From positions 434,001 through 498,000 of the forward strand of contig NZ_OMKW01000004.1 of the NCBI RefSeq assembly GCF_900302495.1: a stretch of 64,000 nt of DNA, in the 5' to 3' direction. Origin of the DNA: Pontivivens insulae (GTDB taxonomy: Bacteria; Pseudomonadota; Alphaproteobacteria; Rhodobacterales; Rhodobacteraceae). Shown here piece by piece: positions 1 to 8,038 of this stretch. Every line of letters starts with the position of its first letter. Position 1 is the stretch's first letter. The translations under genes and the position numbers were made by a program. The notes beneath the pieces are model-generated. The model did no database searches. It saw nothing but the letters and a program-made list of their open reading frames with translations, and was not told where the DNA came from.

Positions 1-1022
1 TAAGTTCCAGGGGGATTGGGCTCGCTCCGGATTAGAACCTTGGCGCCATCGATGCGCAGGTCATAGGTCGGCACCGTCTCTGTGAAAGGTTCGGGCGAAC
101 GGCCATTCGTGACGTTGTATTGAAAGCCATGCCACGGGCAGGTGACCAGGCAATCAATGATCCTGCCTTCGCCCAGCGGACCGTTCTGGTGGGAGCAGGC
201 GTTTGAGATCGCAGAAAGCTTTCCCTCTTGCCGAAAGACGGCGACGCGCTCTCCTGTTGAGAGAACGGCGACTTTTCCAAAGCCTTCTTCAACCTGATCT
301 GCGTGGCACGCGACCTCCCAGCCGTCCTGTGCGATCGATGCAGCCGGGTCGCCCGCCCTTCGATCTTTCATCACTGCGGCCAGATGCAGGGCAATGACAA
401 GTGCGCCAGACAGACCGAACGCAACCGTCAGCCCCGTTGCATGCCCATCTTGCAGAACGCCCAGGGCGACATGGCCTATCACGGCGGCATAGGCGGCGTA
501 GATCAGGAAGTGCAGAGCCTTCCAAATCGGTGGTGTCAGGAATTTCATCCAGAAATCATGGCTGGTCAGTGCGAGGACACCCAGACATAGCAGGGCAAAC
601 AGGCCAAGGATCTCAAAGGGGAAGCCGCGCACCCGGTCAAAGGATGTGTTGGTCGACAAAAGCGCCTCGTAGGTCTCGATCGGCGTAAAAGAGAAGTACC
701 ATCCAAGGATCGCGTAGGCGTGGGTCAGCGCGATGAAGAATGCCATGACCCCGAAATGCCGGCGATTGTAGAGCAATGGCAAAAACCGCGCATCGAGCCG
801 CGCGAGCGGGCCAATGCACAAAATGACCGTCAGCATAAAGAATGCGCACGCGCCAAAGGCGCGGGCTGTGCGGATCTGACCGGTGATCGGACGGTCATGG
901 GCCAGCAGGTCCGGGCTGACAAACATGAAGAACCACAGAAACGCTGCGACGGCTGCCAGCATGACGGCGTCGTAGACATACTTGTTCGGGTTCCACTGAA
1001 CAGGGATGTATTTGACGCTCAT
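1..1022 (-). CDS. Ferric-reductase-like membrane protein with C-terminal Rieske domain (3' end at window edge)
   Basis: Reading leftward from ATG at 1022 there are 340 open codons, followed by TA at the window edge, so the stop or the next codon lies just outside. Residues about 20-215 hold several hydrophobic helices with conserved-looking His (H101, H171, H184), resembling the ferric-reductase/MsrQ-like heme b membrane fold. Residues about 230-335 form a Rieske [2Fe-2S] domain: C276-x-H278 and C295-P-W-H298. Such a protein would pass electrons between a cytosolic Rieske centre and membrane heme. Its ATG overlaps the stop of the upstream gene (ATGA), so it is translationally coupled to the cluster starting at 5198. 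Donor, acceptor and physiological role are unknown; domain assignment is firm for the Rieske part and moderate for the membrane part. Confidence 0.8.
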   Translation of the reverse strand, partial: MSVKYIPVQWNPNKYVYDAVMLAAVAAFLWFFMFVSPDLLAHDRPITGQIRTARAFGACAFFMLTVILCIGPLARLDARFLPLLYNRRHFGVMAFFIALTHAYAILGWYFSFTPIETYEALLSTNTSFDRVRGFPFEILGLFALLCLGVLALTSHDFWMKFLTPPIWKALHFLIYAAYAAVIGHVALGVLQDGHATGLTVAFGLSGALVIALHLAAVMKDRRAGDPAASIAQDGWEVACHADQVEEGFGKVAVLSTGERVAVFRQEGKLSAISNACSHQNGPLGEGRIIDCLVTCPWHGFQYNVTNGRSPEPFTETVPTYDLRIDGAKVLIRSEPNPPGT

Positions 1023-1384
1023 TGAGGGGCCTCCAGCAGAACGGGTGGCGTGAGCAACTCCGTGCTTTGCCGCGCGGCGAGTGCTGCAAGAAAGATCAGG
1101 GGGATCACGACGGCCAGAACCATCCAGGCTTGCGCATGGAATGCGCGCGGTGGCTGATGCCTTTTTGCCCAGTCGTCGCGGCCCGTCTCAATGATCCACC
1201 AGCGCCACAGAACAAGCGGCCAGATCAGGATGATCCCCGGAACCAAGAGTGGGCGAAAGACATAGGCGCCGCGCGCATCTTCATCCACGCGACCTATGCC
1301 GATGGTCAGAAAAAGAGCAGAGATGGCGAGCCCGATCCAAACCCAGATCTCAGCCATCAGCACAAGGGTGGCGGCAAAGCTCAT
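1019..1384 (-). CDS. Small hydrophobic membrane protein in the Rieske cluster
   Basis: A 121-residue protein with about three membrane segments: near residues 10-30, a W-rich stretch near 40-65, and one near 85-110. I do not recognise the family. The start was placed at the ATG at 1384, which overlaps the stop of the upstream Rieske-glutamate synthase gene (ATGA); an upstream in-frame extension to 1435 lies inside that gene and is not needed. The stop overlaps the next start in the same way. The tight coupling on both sides suggests a small subunit of a membrane complex with the downstream Rieske/heme protein, but that is inference from position only. Confidence 0.75.
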   Translation of the reverse strand: MSFAATLVLMAEIWVWIGLAISALFLTIGIGRVDEDARGAYVFRPLLVPGIILIWPLVLWRWWIIETGRDDWAKRHQPPRAFHAQAWMVLAVVIPLIFLAALAARQSTELLTPPVLLEAPQ

Positions 1385-2991
1385 CGCACGCCCCCATAGG
1401 CAACCCCGGCCAGATCCGACATTTCGCGCTTCCACGTGGTCAGGTCATCGATGTTGAAATCGGACAGGTGCGCGTGGCCGCAGGCGCGCGCCATGACGGC
1501 CATAAGATGCGTGCTGGCCTCAAAGAAGTTGGTCAACTGCTTGGCAGAGCTTTCAACAACAATACGGCTGGCCAGATGGGGTTTCTGGCTGGCGATCCCG
1601 ACCGGGCAGTTATTCGTGTGGCAGGCACGCATTGCGATGCATCCAATGGCCTGCATGGCCGCATTCGAGACGGCAATCGCATCGGCCCCCATCGCCATTG
1701 CCTTTACGAAATCGGCGGGTTTGCGTAATCCACCGGTAATGACGAGTGAGACATCGCCCCGCCCGAGACTGTCCAGATGTCTGCGCGCCCGGGCCAGAGC
1801 TGGTATTGTCGGCACTGAGATATTGTCGCGGAAGATGATCGGGGCCGCACCCGTGCCGCCGCCGCGGCCGTCAAGAATGATGTAGTCGACACCTACCTCG
1901 AGGGCTGCGTCGATGTCCTTTTCAATGTGTTGGGCGGATAATTTGTAACCGATCGGGATGCCTCCGGTCCTGTCACGAACCTCATCGGCGAACTCTTTGA
2001 TCTGTGCAGGATCGGTCCAATCCGGGAACCGGGCTGGCGAGATTGCGTCCTGACCGGGTTCAAGCCCACGGACCTCAGCAATTTTTCCCTTAACCTTTTC
2101 CCCTGGCAGATGGCCGCCCGTGCCGGTCTTGGCCCCTTGTCCGCCTTTGAAATGGAATGCCTGCACCTTTGCCAGCTTGTCCCAATCGAAGCCAAACCGC
2201 CCCGATGCAAGCTCATAGAAATAGCGAGAGTTCGCCTCCTGCTCTTCGGGCATCATCCCGCCTTCGCCTGAACAAATGCCTGTCCCCGCGTTCTCTGCCC
2301 CAATGGCGAGGGCCAGCTTTGCAGGCTCTGACAAAGCGCCGAATGACATGTCCGAGACGAAGAGCGGGATATCCAGCCGCAACGGCTTTTGCGCATTCGG
2401 ACCGATCACGACATCCGTGCCGACCGGGTCGTCGTCCAGAAGCGGCGGACGATGGAGTTGTGCCGTCAGAAGCTGAATATCGTCCCAATCGGGCAGCTCC
2501 GCCCGTGGCACGCCCATCGCATCGACAACGCCATGATGTCCCGTCTTGCTGAGCCCGTTCTTGGCATAGCCCTGGATTAATCCCGTATACGGCTCTTCAG
2601 CCGTTCCGTGCGATGTGTCCGCATACAGGCCCAGATAGGCGTCGCGGTTGAAGGGTTGCGGGTTCTTGAGGGCCCACGCACCGATTTCATCGGCATCGAC
2701 GCAGATGTCGTCGCCTTCAAGCCAGCTTTCGAACTTGGGCAATTTCTCATCATTTGCGTATTCGGAAACACCGCTGTCGAGCCTGTAGTCCCAGTCATGA
2801 ACTCCGCAAATCAGGTTGTTGCCCCGCACAAATCCGTCAGACATCAGCGCGCCGCGATGCAGACATCGACCGTAGAAGACCGAGATTTCATCATCGAACC
2901 GAACGACGACGAGATCGACTTCCCCAACCAGCGCGTAAGCTGGCTTGCGGTCGGGAAGGTCAGAGAGTTGAGCGACGGTCGTTGGTGTCAT
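1381..2991 (-). CDS. Rieske domain fused to FMN-binding glutamate synthase-like domain
   Basis: A 536-residue protein. The N-terminal Rieske domain has C43-x-H45 and C62-x-x-H65, the second motif being CGVH instead of the usual CPWH. Residues about 150-520 match the FMN-dependent synthase domain of glutamate synthase, including the GGQGAKTGTGG and DGRGGGTGAAP loops, and the C-x5-C-x4-C cysteines (CIAMRACHTNNC) that bind the [3Fe-4S] cluster in GltB. There is no glutaminase (class II amidotransferase) domain and no beta subunit nearby, so it should not be called a classical glutamate synthase. Start chosen at ATG 2991, just before the first conserved sequence; the 49 residues upstream in frame look noncoding. 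Substrate unknown. Confidence 0.85.
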   Translation of the reverse strand: MTPTTVAQLSDLPDRKPAYALVGEVDLVVVRFDDEISVFYGRCLHRGALMSDGFVRGNNLICGVHDWDYRLDSGVSEYANDEKLPKFESWLEGDDICVDADEIGAWALKNPQPFNRDAYLGLYADTSHGTAEEPYTGLIQGYAKNGLSKTGHHGVVDAMGVPRAELPDWDDIQLLTAQLHRPPLLDDDPVGTDVVIGPNAQKPLRLDIPLFVSDMSFGALSEPAKLALAIGAENAGTGICSGEGGMMPEEQEANSRYFYELASGRFGFDWDKLAKVQAFHFKGGQGAKTGTGGHLPGEKVKGKIAEVRGLEPGQDAISPARFPDWTDPAQIKEFADEVRDRTGGIPIGYKLSAQHIEKDIDAALEVGVDYIILDGRGGGTGAAPIIFRDNISVPTIPALARARRHLDSLGRGDVSLVITGGLRKPADFVKAMAMGADAIAVSNAAMQAIGCIAMRACHTNNCPVGIASQKPHLASRIVVESSAKQLTNFFEASTHLMAVMARACGHAHLSDFNIDDLTTWKREMSDLAGVAYGGVR

Positions 2992-3224
2992 GGAGCTTTG
3001 CTTTCTTGATTTTGTGCGGACGGATTTCCCACAGCTAGACGGGTCACGATGATAGCGGGGGTGAATGGGATAGGGGGAAATACTTTCGGGGCGCATCGGC
3101 GGACCGCTGCCGTGGTTCGGGCCGATGTGCCATCGCAACGGGTTGCATCTGATTGCGCGGCGATTGGGTGAATGCCAAGCGCTGGGCTGCTTTCATTGCG
3201 GGGATCAGTCTGGTCCAACCCAAG

Positions 3225-5198
3225 TCAGACCAGCTCCATGTCGGTCATGATCTCGACAAGTGAGGGTCCGTCATGCGCCAGGGCCTGTTGCATGGCATCG
3301 GCGATCTGATCAGCTTCGGTGACCTTGATGCCGTGACCACCGCAAAGCCGTGCAAATGTTGCAAAGGATGGGTTCACCAAGTCGGTCTGCCAAGAGGGGA
3401 AATGCCCGGCACGCTGCTCTTTGGTGATCTTGCCCAATTGGCCGTTGTTCAACAGGATATGAGTGATGTTCATTCCGTATTTTACGGCTGTGGTGAACTC
3501 CATCGCATATTGGCCAAACCCGCCATCGCCAGAGATCGAGATTACGGGGCGGCCCGCATAGTCGGGGTCTTCCTGCGTCGCGGCCCAGGCACCCATCGCG
3601 GCCGGGAAGGAAAAGCCGATGGATCCCAGATAGCCCGACATCAGCACGCGCTGGCCCTTGGTCTCGAAATACCGACCGAAGGAATAGGTGTTGTTGCCGA
3701 CATCGACCGCAATCACGGCGTTTTCGGGGCAAAGGGCAGAAAGATGCTTGAACACCACAGCCGCGCCCAGACCCTTGCCCGCGTCATCGGTGATCCGGCT
3801 CTCTTTCTCTGCGCGCCAAATGGCCCAACGCTCTGCGATCTCTTCCGCTTGGTCAGCGTGTTGATGGGGGGTGGAAAGCATCGCATCGCAAAACGCGCCG
3901 ATCTCACCCCAGACTGGCAGGGCGACCGGGTGGAATTTACCGAGCTGCGCCCGCTCGAAATCCACCTGAATGATCGGCTTGCTTGGCTCGATCCCTGTAT
4001 GGTTCGCGAAAGAGGAGCCGAGTGTCAGGATCAGGTCACATTCATTCATGAACCAGCTTGCAATCGGGGTGCCGGAGCGGCCGAGGACACCGGCCGCGTA
4101 AGGGTGGCTGTCGGAGACGAGCCCCTTGCCCTTGAACGTTGTCACGACGGGGGCTTTCAGGGCCTCGACCAGCGACAGAACCTGATCCATCGCCCCGACT
4201 GCGCCATGTCCGACGACGATGAAGGGGCGTTTGGCGCCCGCGATCATCTCCCGCGCTTTCTCAAGATCGTCAGCCGCAGCCTGTATCACAGGTTGGCCAA
4301 GCCGCCCGGCAGGTGAGGTTGCGTCCGCGTCAGACGGAACTGTCTGCACATCATCGGGGAAGACGAGATGTGCCACGTCCCGTTCTACAATTGCGGATTT
4401 GCAGGCGAGCGAGGCCAGCTCTGCATGATTCGAGGTGGTGAGTACGGGCTGCGAGAATTTCGTCACAGGGGCGAAAGCCGCCAGCAGGTCGATATCCTGA
4501 AACGCGCCCGGTCCGAACACCTGTGTTTGCACTTGCCCGGTCAGTGCGAGCACTGGCGCGCGATCAACTTTGGCATCCCACAGGCCGGTTACCAGGTTCG
4601 TTGCACCCGGTCCGGCAATTGCAAGGCACGCGGCAGGCTTGCCTGTCAATTTGCCGTATCCCGATGCAGCGAACGCGGCTGCCCCCTCATGTCGCACGCC
4701 GATATAGCGCATGTTGCCTGCGACGGTCTGACGGCGCAGCGCATCGGCCAATCCCAGATTGGAATGGCCAACCATGCCAAAGACCGCGCGAATGCCCCAA
4801 TTCGAGAACGTTTCTGCCATGACATCGGTGACTGTTCTTTCGTGGTCCGGCTCAGGCTCTAGCCCGACAAAGACTTCTCCGTCTTCAACCTTCACATCGT
4901 AGAGTTGCTGCCCGGTATCCTCATGACCGCCCGGCGGGGCGCCGGTGATCGGGTCGAAGTCCCAACCATGCCAGGGGCACCGAATCCAGCAAGCGCCATC
5001 AACACCTTTCTCGATCGAGCCTTCGCCCAATGGGCCACCCTGGTGCGGGCAGCGATTGTCCATCGCGGCCCATTGGCCGTCGAAATGCGACAGGCAGATT
5101 GAGGTGGTCCGGGCCGTCACCGTCATTACGCGACCTTCCGGCAATTGCTCAACATCCGCCACCTTGATCCAGTCGAGCTCTGCCTGCTTTGTCGTCAT
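3225..5198 (-). CDS. Rieske domain fused to ThDP-dependent pyruvate oxidase/acetolactate synthase-like enzyme
   Basis: A 657-residue protein. Residues 1-115 are a Rieske domain with C50-x-H52 and C74-P-W-H77. The rest is a full three-domain ThDP enzyme: an N-terminal pyrimidine-binding domain with the RHEGAAAFAA motif whose Glu activates ThDP, a central domain, and a C-terminal pyrophosphate-binding domain with GDGGF...NN. This is the fold of acetolactate synthase, pyruvate oxidase and oxalyl-CoA decarboxylase; the reaction cannot be told. The fused iron-sulfur domain suggests an oxidative decarboxylation whose electrons leave through the Rieske centre. ATG 5198 is preceded by AGGGA. It is the first gene of the minus-strand cluster and diverges from the LacI gene; a 233-base gap separates it from the next gene, in which I see no convincing gene or terminator. 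Confidence 0.87.
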   Translation of the reverse strand: MTTKQAELDWIKVADVEQLPEGRVMTVTARTTSICLSHFDGQWAAMDNRCPHQGGPLGEGSIEKGVDGACWIRCPWHGWDFDPITGAPPGGHEDTGQQLYDVKVEDGEVFVGLEPEPDHERTVTDVMAETFSNWGIRAVFGMVGHSNLGLADALRRQTVAGNMRYIGVRHEGAAAFAASGYGKLTGKPAACLAIAGPGATNLVTGLWDAKVDRAPVLALTGQVQTQVFGPGAFQDIDLLAAFAPVTKFSQPVLTTSNHAELASLACKSAIVERDVAHLVFPDDVQTVPSDADATSPAGRLGQPVIQAAADDLEKAREMIAGAKRPFIVVGHGAVGAMDQVLSLVEALKAPVVTTFKGKGLVSDSHPYAAGVLGRSGTPIASWFMNECDLILTLGSSFANHTGIEPSKPIIQVDFERAQLGKFHPVALPVWGEIGAFCDAMLSTPHQHADQAEEIAERWAIWRAEKESRITDDAGKGLGAAVVFKHLSALCPENAVIAVDVGNNTYSFGRYFETKGQRVLMSGYLGSIGFSFPAAMGAWAATQEDPDYAGRPVISISGDGGFGQYAMEFTTAVKYGMNITHILLNNGQLGKITKEQRAGHFPSWQTDLVNPSFATFARLCGGHGIKVTEADQIADAMQQALAHDGPSLVEIMTDMELV

Positions 5199-5495
5199 GG
5201 TGGTCGTCCCTGTCTTGCGTATCACCGTGGTGATGATGTTGGTCGTGTCTCTTGAGTTTAGGCCCCAGCTTTCGCTCGGCAGAAATTACGCTTTCTCAAA
5301 ACCGTGCGCGGCGCTGTGATCGATTGCGAGGAAAAACTGCGGCCGGGCCGATCACTTTTTTCACTGCATTTGCGGACAATCTGCGGTGCTGGCAGCGTCA
5401 ATCATCAGAAATTTTCAGCAAGAAATTGATTTTTTGCGCGCGACAAGAAATTGTAAGGTTCGGAAAGAACGATTTTGACGGCAGAGAAGAATGCG
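5199..5495. promoter_or_regulatory. Divergent intergenic region between Rieske cluster and lacI-family gene
   Basis: This 297-base region must hold promoters for both directions. ATCACC-GT-GGTGAT (5221-5234) is a near-palindrome 23 bases from the Rieske-ThDP start. The A/T-rich part near the LacI gene carries an exact 10-base direct repeat, CAAGAAATTG, at 5419-5428 and 5444-5453, with further AGAAATT copies at 5281 and 5407. These are candidate regulator sites; no gene is evident here. Confidence 0.4.
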
Positions 5496-6521
5496 ATGAG
5501 CGAACAGAAAATCCGCAATATGGAGGAGTTCGCCCGGATCAGCGGAATCTCGCGGCCGACCGTCTCGAAATATTTCAACGATCCCGACAGCGTGCGCAGC
5601 ACAACCCGCGCCCGGATCGAGAGCGCGTTGGAGCAATATGACTATCGCCCCAACATCTATGCGATGAACCAGAACCGAAAGCTGACAAAGAATGTCGGCA
5701 TCGTTGTTCCGCTTCTGGCCGATCCATATTTTGCCGAGATAGCCCGTAATCTTGAGCAGCGTTGCATTGCGGCGGGGTACCGTCCGACCCTCTTCAGCTC
5801 CCATGGTGATCCCGCCTTCGAGGTCGAGGTTTTGGACACACTCCGCTCTCTCAAACCGGCGGGCGTGCTGCTTGCCCCCCTTGGGCGAGCCTCGGATGTT
5901 GCCGCGCTTGAACGTTTTTGCGAAGCCGTACCAACCGTGGTTTTCGACAGCAGCGTGGACGAGATCGGCCTAGCATTTGTTGGCTCTGACAACTTTCAGT
6001 TCACCCGTCACATCACCGACTATCTGTGCCGAACCGGAGAGCCGCCCTGCTTTTTCGAGATGCGGACCCCGGCCAACCCGAACGCTCATCGCAGACGACA
6101 CAGCTATCTGAGCGCAATGGCCGCGTTCGGGCACACACCTACGGTCATCTCGGTAGATGGTGAGGGGTGGGCGTTTGAGGAAATCGGGCGACTGGGGGCG
6201 CATGAGGCGTTCCGTCAGGATCGGTTCACGTCGAACACGATCCTGTGCAGCAATGACCGGCTTGCAATCGGCATGCTGACCGCCTGCTACGAGCAGGGCA
6301 TGAAAGTCGGGCGCGAAAACAAGGCTACGATTCGTGTCGCGGGGCAGGACGGTCATCCGTTTTCGCGCTACACCTGCCCACCGCTCACCACAATTTCCCA
6401 CAATTACGACGCCGTATCCCAAACGGCGGCAGAGGCCTTGTTTGAAGCAATCGAGGGCAACGTTACCCCTTGGAAAAGCACACGTCTTGAGGGGCGGCTC
6501 ATCCTGAGAGACTCCGCCTGA
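5496..6521 (+). CDS. LacI-family transcriptional regulator
   Basis: A 341-residue repressor: N-terminal helix-turn-helix (residues about 5-60, with the SRPTVSKYFNDP recognition region) followed by a periplasmic-binding-protein-like sensor domain with the usual CSNDRLAIG motif near the C terminus. ATG 5496 is preceded by AGAGAAGA; a TTG at 5475 with GGAAAG ahead of it is an alternative start adding 7 residues. The gene sits between the divergent Rieske cluster and the co-directional polyol operon 94 bases downstream, so it may control either or both. The palindromes in front of smoE (6533-6577) are of LacI-operator type, which favours the polyol operon. Confidence 0.9.
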   Translation: MSEQKIRNMEEFARISGISRPTVSKYFNDPDSVRSTTRARIESALEQYDYRPNIYAMNQNRKLTKNVGIVVPLLADPYFAEIARNLEQRCIAAGYRPTLFSSHGDPAFEVEVLDTLRSLKPAGVLLAPLGRASDVAALERFCEAVPTVVFDSSVDEIGLAFVGSDNFQFTRHITDYLCRTGEPPCFFEMRTPANPNAHRRRHSYLSAMAAFGHTPTVISVDGEGWAFEEIGRLGAHEAFRQDRFTSNTILCSNDRLAIGMLTACYEQGMKVGRENKATIRVAGQDGHPFSRYTCPPLTTISHNYDAVSQTAAEALFEAIEGNVTPWKSTRLEGRLILRDSA

Positions 6522-6532
6522 GAGGAATTTTC

Positions 6533-6577
6533 TTTACGCGCGTAAATTTTTAGTTGACGCCGCGTAGTCGCGTCTAC
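6533..6577. promoter_or_regulatory. Two candidate LacI-type operators
   Basis: TTTACGCGCGTAAA at 6533-6546 is a perfect 14-base palindrome with the central CG typical of LacI-family sites. GTAGTCGCGTCTAC at 6564-6577 is palindromic except for one pair and shares the CGCG core. Their centres are 31 bases apart, about three helical turns, placing both on one face of the helix and bracketing the smoE promoter. Confidence 0.65.
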
Positions 6578-6580
6578 TAG
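6554..6580 (+). promoter_or_regulatory. Candidate smoE promoter
   Basis: TTGACG (6554-6559) and TACTAG (6575-6580) with a 15-base spacer resemble sigma-70 boxes. The downstream operator overlaps the -10 box, as expected for repression. The transcription start has not been mapped. Confidence 0.45.
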
Positions 6581-6615
6581 CGTCAGCGGACTACATCCAA
6601 ACAGGGAGGTTCCGG

Positions 6616-7929
6616 ATGTCCATCAAGAGCACGCTTCGCGCGGCCACGGCATTGTCACTTATTTCGGCTGGAAGCGTCTTTGCTGACGGCCACTCTTCAA
6701 CGATCACAATCGCGACCGTGAACAACGGCGACATGATCCGTATGCAGGGCTACACCGATCAATTCACCGAGCAGACCGGCATCGCTGTCGAGTGGGTCAC
6801 CCTCGAAGAAAACGTTCTGCGTCAGCGCGTCACGACTGACATCACCACAAATGGTGGTCAGTTCGATATCATGACCATCGGCATGTACGAGACCCCGATC
6901 TGGGGTGCGAACGGCTGGCTGGTTCCGCTCGACAACCTGTCCGACGAGTATGACGTGGACGATATCCTGCCGGCGATGGCAGGTGGATTGAGCCATGACG
7001 GTACGCTCTATGCCGCACCATTCTACGGTGAGAGCTCCATGATCATGTATCGCACCGACCTGATGGAAGCGGCTGGCCTCGAAATGCCCGACGCACCCAC
7101 CTGGGAGTTTATCCGCGAGGCCGCAGCGGCCATGACGGACCGCGACGCCGAGATCAACGGCATCTGCCTGCGCGGCAAGGCCGGCTGGGGTGAGGGCGGC
7201 GCCTTCATCACTGCGATGTCCAACTCCTTCGGCGCACGTGTCTTTGACGAGAACTGGGTGCCCCAGCTCGACAGCGCAGAGTGGGCCGAGACGCTCAACT
7301 TCTTCGTCGACATGATGTCCGAGAGCGGCCCCGCGGGCTACGCGACCAACGGCTTCAACGAGAACCTGTCGCTGTTCCAGCAGGGCAAGTGCGGCATGTG
7401 GATTGACGCAACTGTTGCTGCATCGTTCGTGACCAACCCGAACGACTCTGACGTTGCGGACAGCGTGAGCTTCGCACTCGCACCTGACACCGGTCTGGGC
7501 AAGCGCTCTAACTGGCTGTGGGCATGGGCTCTGGGTATCCCAGCGGGTACTCAGCAGCAGGACGAAGCGATGCAGTTCATCGAGTGGGCGACGTCCAAGG
7601 ACTACATCGAGCTGATCGCAGAGAACGAGGGCTGGGCAAACGTACCGCCGGGCGCACGTACCTCTCTCTACGAAACGCCAGAGTACCAGGAAGTGCCGTT
7701 CGCGCAGATGACGCTCGACTCCATCCTCTCGGCTGATCCGAACCAGCCGACCGTGGATCCAGTTCCTTACGTTGGCGTTCAGTTCGCAGCTATCCCCGAG
7801 TGGGCTGGCATGTGGACCCAGGTCAGCCAGGAATTCTCGGCAGCATATGCGGGCCAGCAGACTGTCGAAGAAGCACTCGCCAACGCGCAGGCGATTGCAA
7901 CCGAAGAGATGGAAGCCGCAGGCTACTGA
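6616..7929 (+). CDS. smoE: Polyol ABC transporter, periplasmic substrate-binding protein (SmoE type)
   Basis: A 437-residue extracellular binding protein (family 1, CUT1) with an N-terminal signal peptide cleaved near residue 23 (SVFADG). It captures sorbitol/mannitol-type polyols and delivers them to the SmoFG permease. The identity rests on gene order, matching the Rhodobacter smoEFGK-smoS-mtlK operon, and on two polyol dehydrogenases downstream. ATG 6616 follows a strong AGGGAGGT. Codon choice in the coding strand looks highly biased towards C-ending codons, fitting strong expression. Confidence 0.85.
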   Translation: MSIKSTLRAATALSLISAGSVFADGHSSTITIATVNNGDMIRMQGYTDQFTEQTGIAVEWVTLEENVLRQRVTTDITTNGGQFDIMTIGMYETPIWGANGWLVPLDNLSDEYDVDDILPAMAGGLSHDGTLYAAPFYGESSMIMYRTDLMEAAGLEMPDAPTWEFIREAAAAMTDRDAEINGICLRGKAGWGEGGAFITAMSNSFGARVFDENWVPQLDSAEWAETLNFFVDMMSESGPAGYATNGFNENLSLFQQGKCGMWIDATVAASFVTNPNDSDVADSVSFALAPDTGLGKRSNWLWAWALGIPAGTQQQDEAMQFIEWATSKDYIELIAENEGWANVPPGARTSLYETPEYQEVPFAQMTLDSILSADPNQPTVDPVPYVGVQFAAIPEWAGMWTQVSQEFSAAYAGQQTVEEALANAQAIATEEMEAAGY

Positions 7930-7941
7930 TCTTTTCTCCCG

Positions 7942-7967
7942 GGGGCGGGCTGTTCGCGGCCTGCCCC
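7942..7967 (+). terminator. Intergenic hairpin between smoE and smoF
   Basis: GGGGCGGGC and GCCTGCCCC form a 9-base-pair stem (one G-U pair) round an 8-base loop, directly after the smoE stop. No T-run follows, so it is more likely an mRNA-stabilising or attenuating structure that keeps binding-protein transcript in excess than a full terminator. Confidence 0.6.
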
Positions 7968-8038
7968 ACCAAAATCCCTTTCCGAATTCTGCCGTTTTCT
8001 CGCAGGCTGCAAGTGCCTGAACAGAGAGGTATTGCGCC

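Noticed and set aside
2992-3224. 76-codon frame (2988-3218) in the gap of the Rieske cluster
   Set aside because: Low-complexity protein without a ribosome site or family; treated as noncoding.
3194-3234. Possible terminator between the Rieske-ThDP and Rieske-glutamate synthase genes (CTGGTC/GACCAG)
   Set aside because: Only six pairs round a 12-base loop and no T-run, so a break in the operon is not supported.
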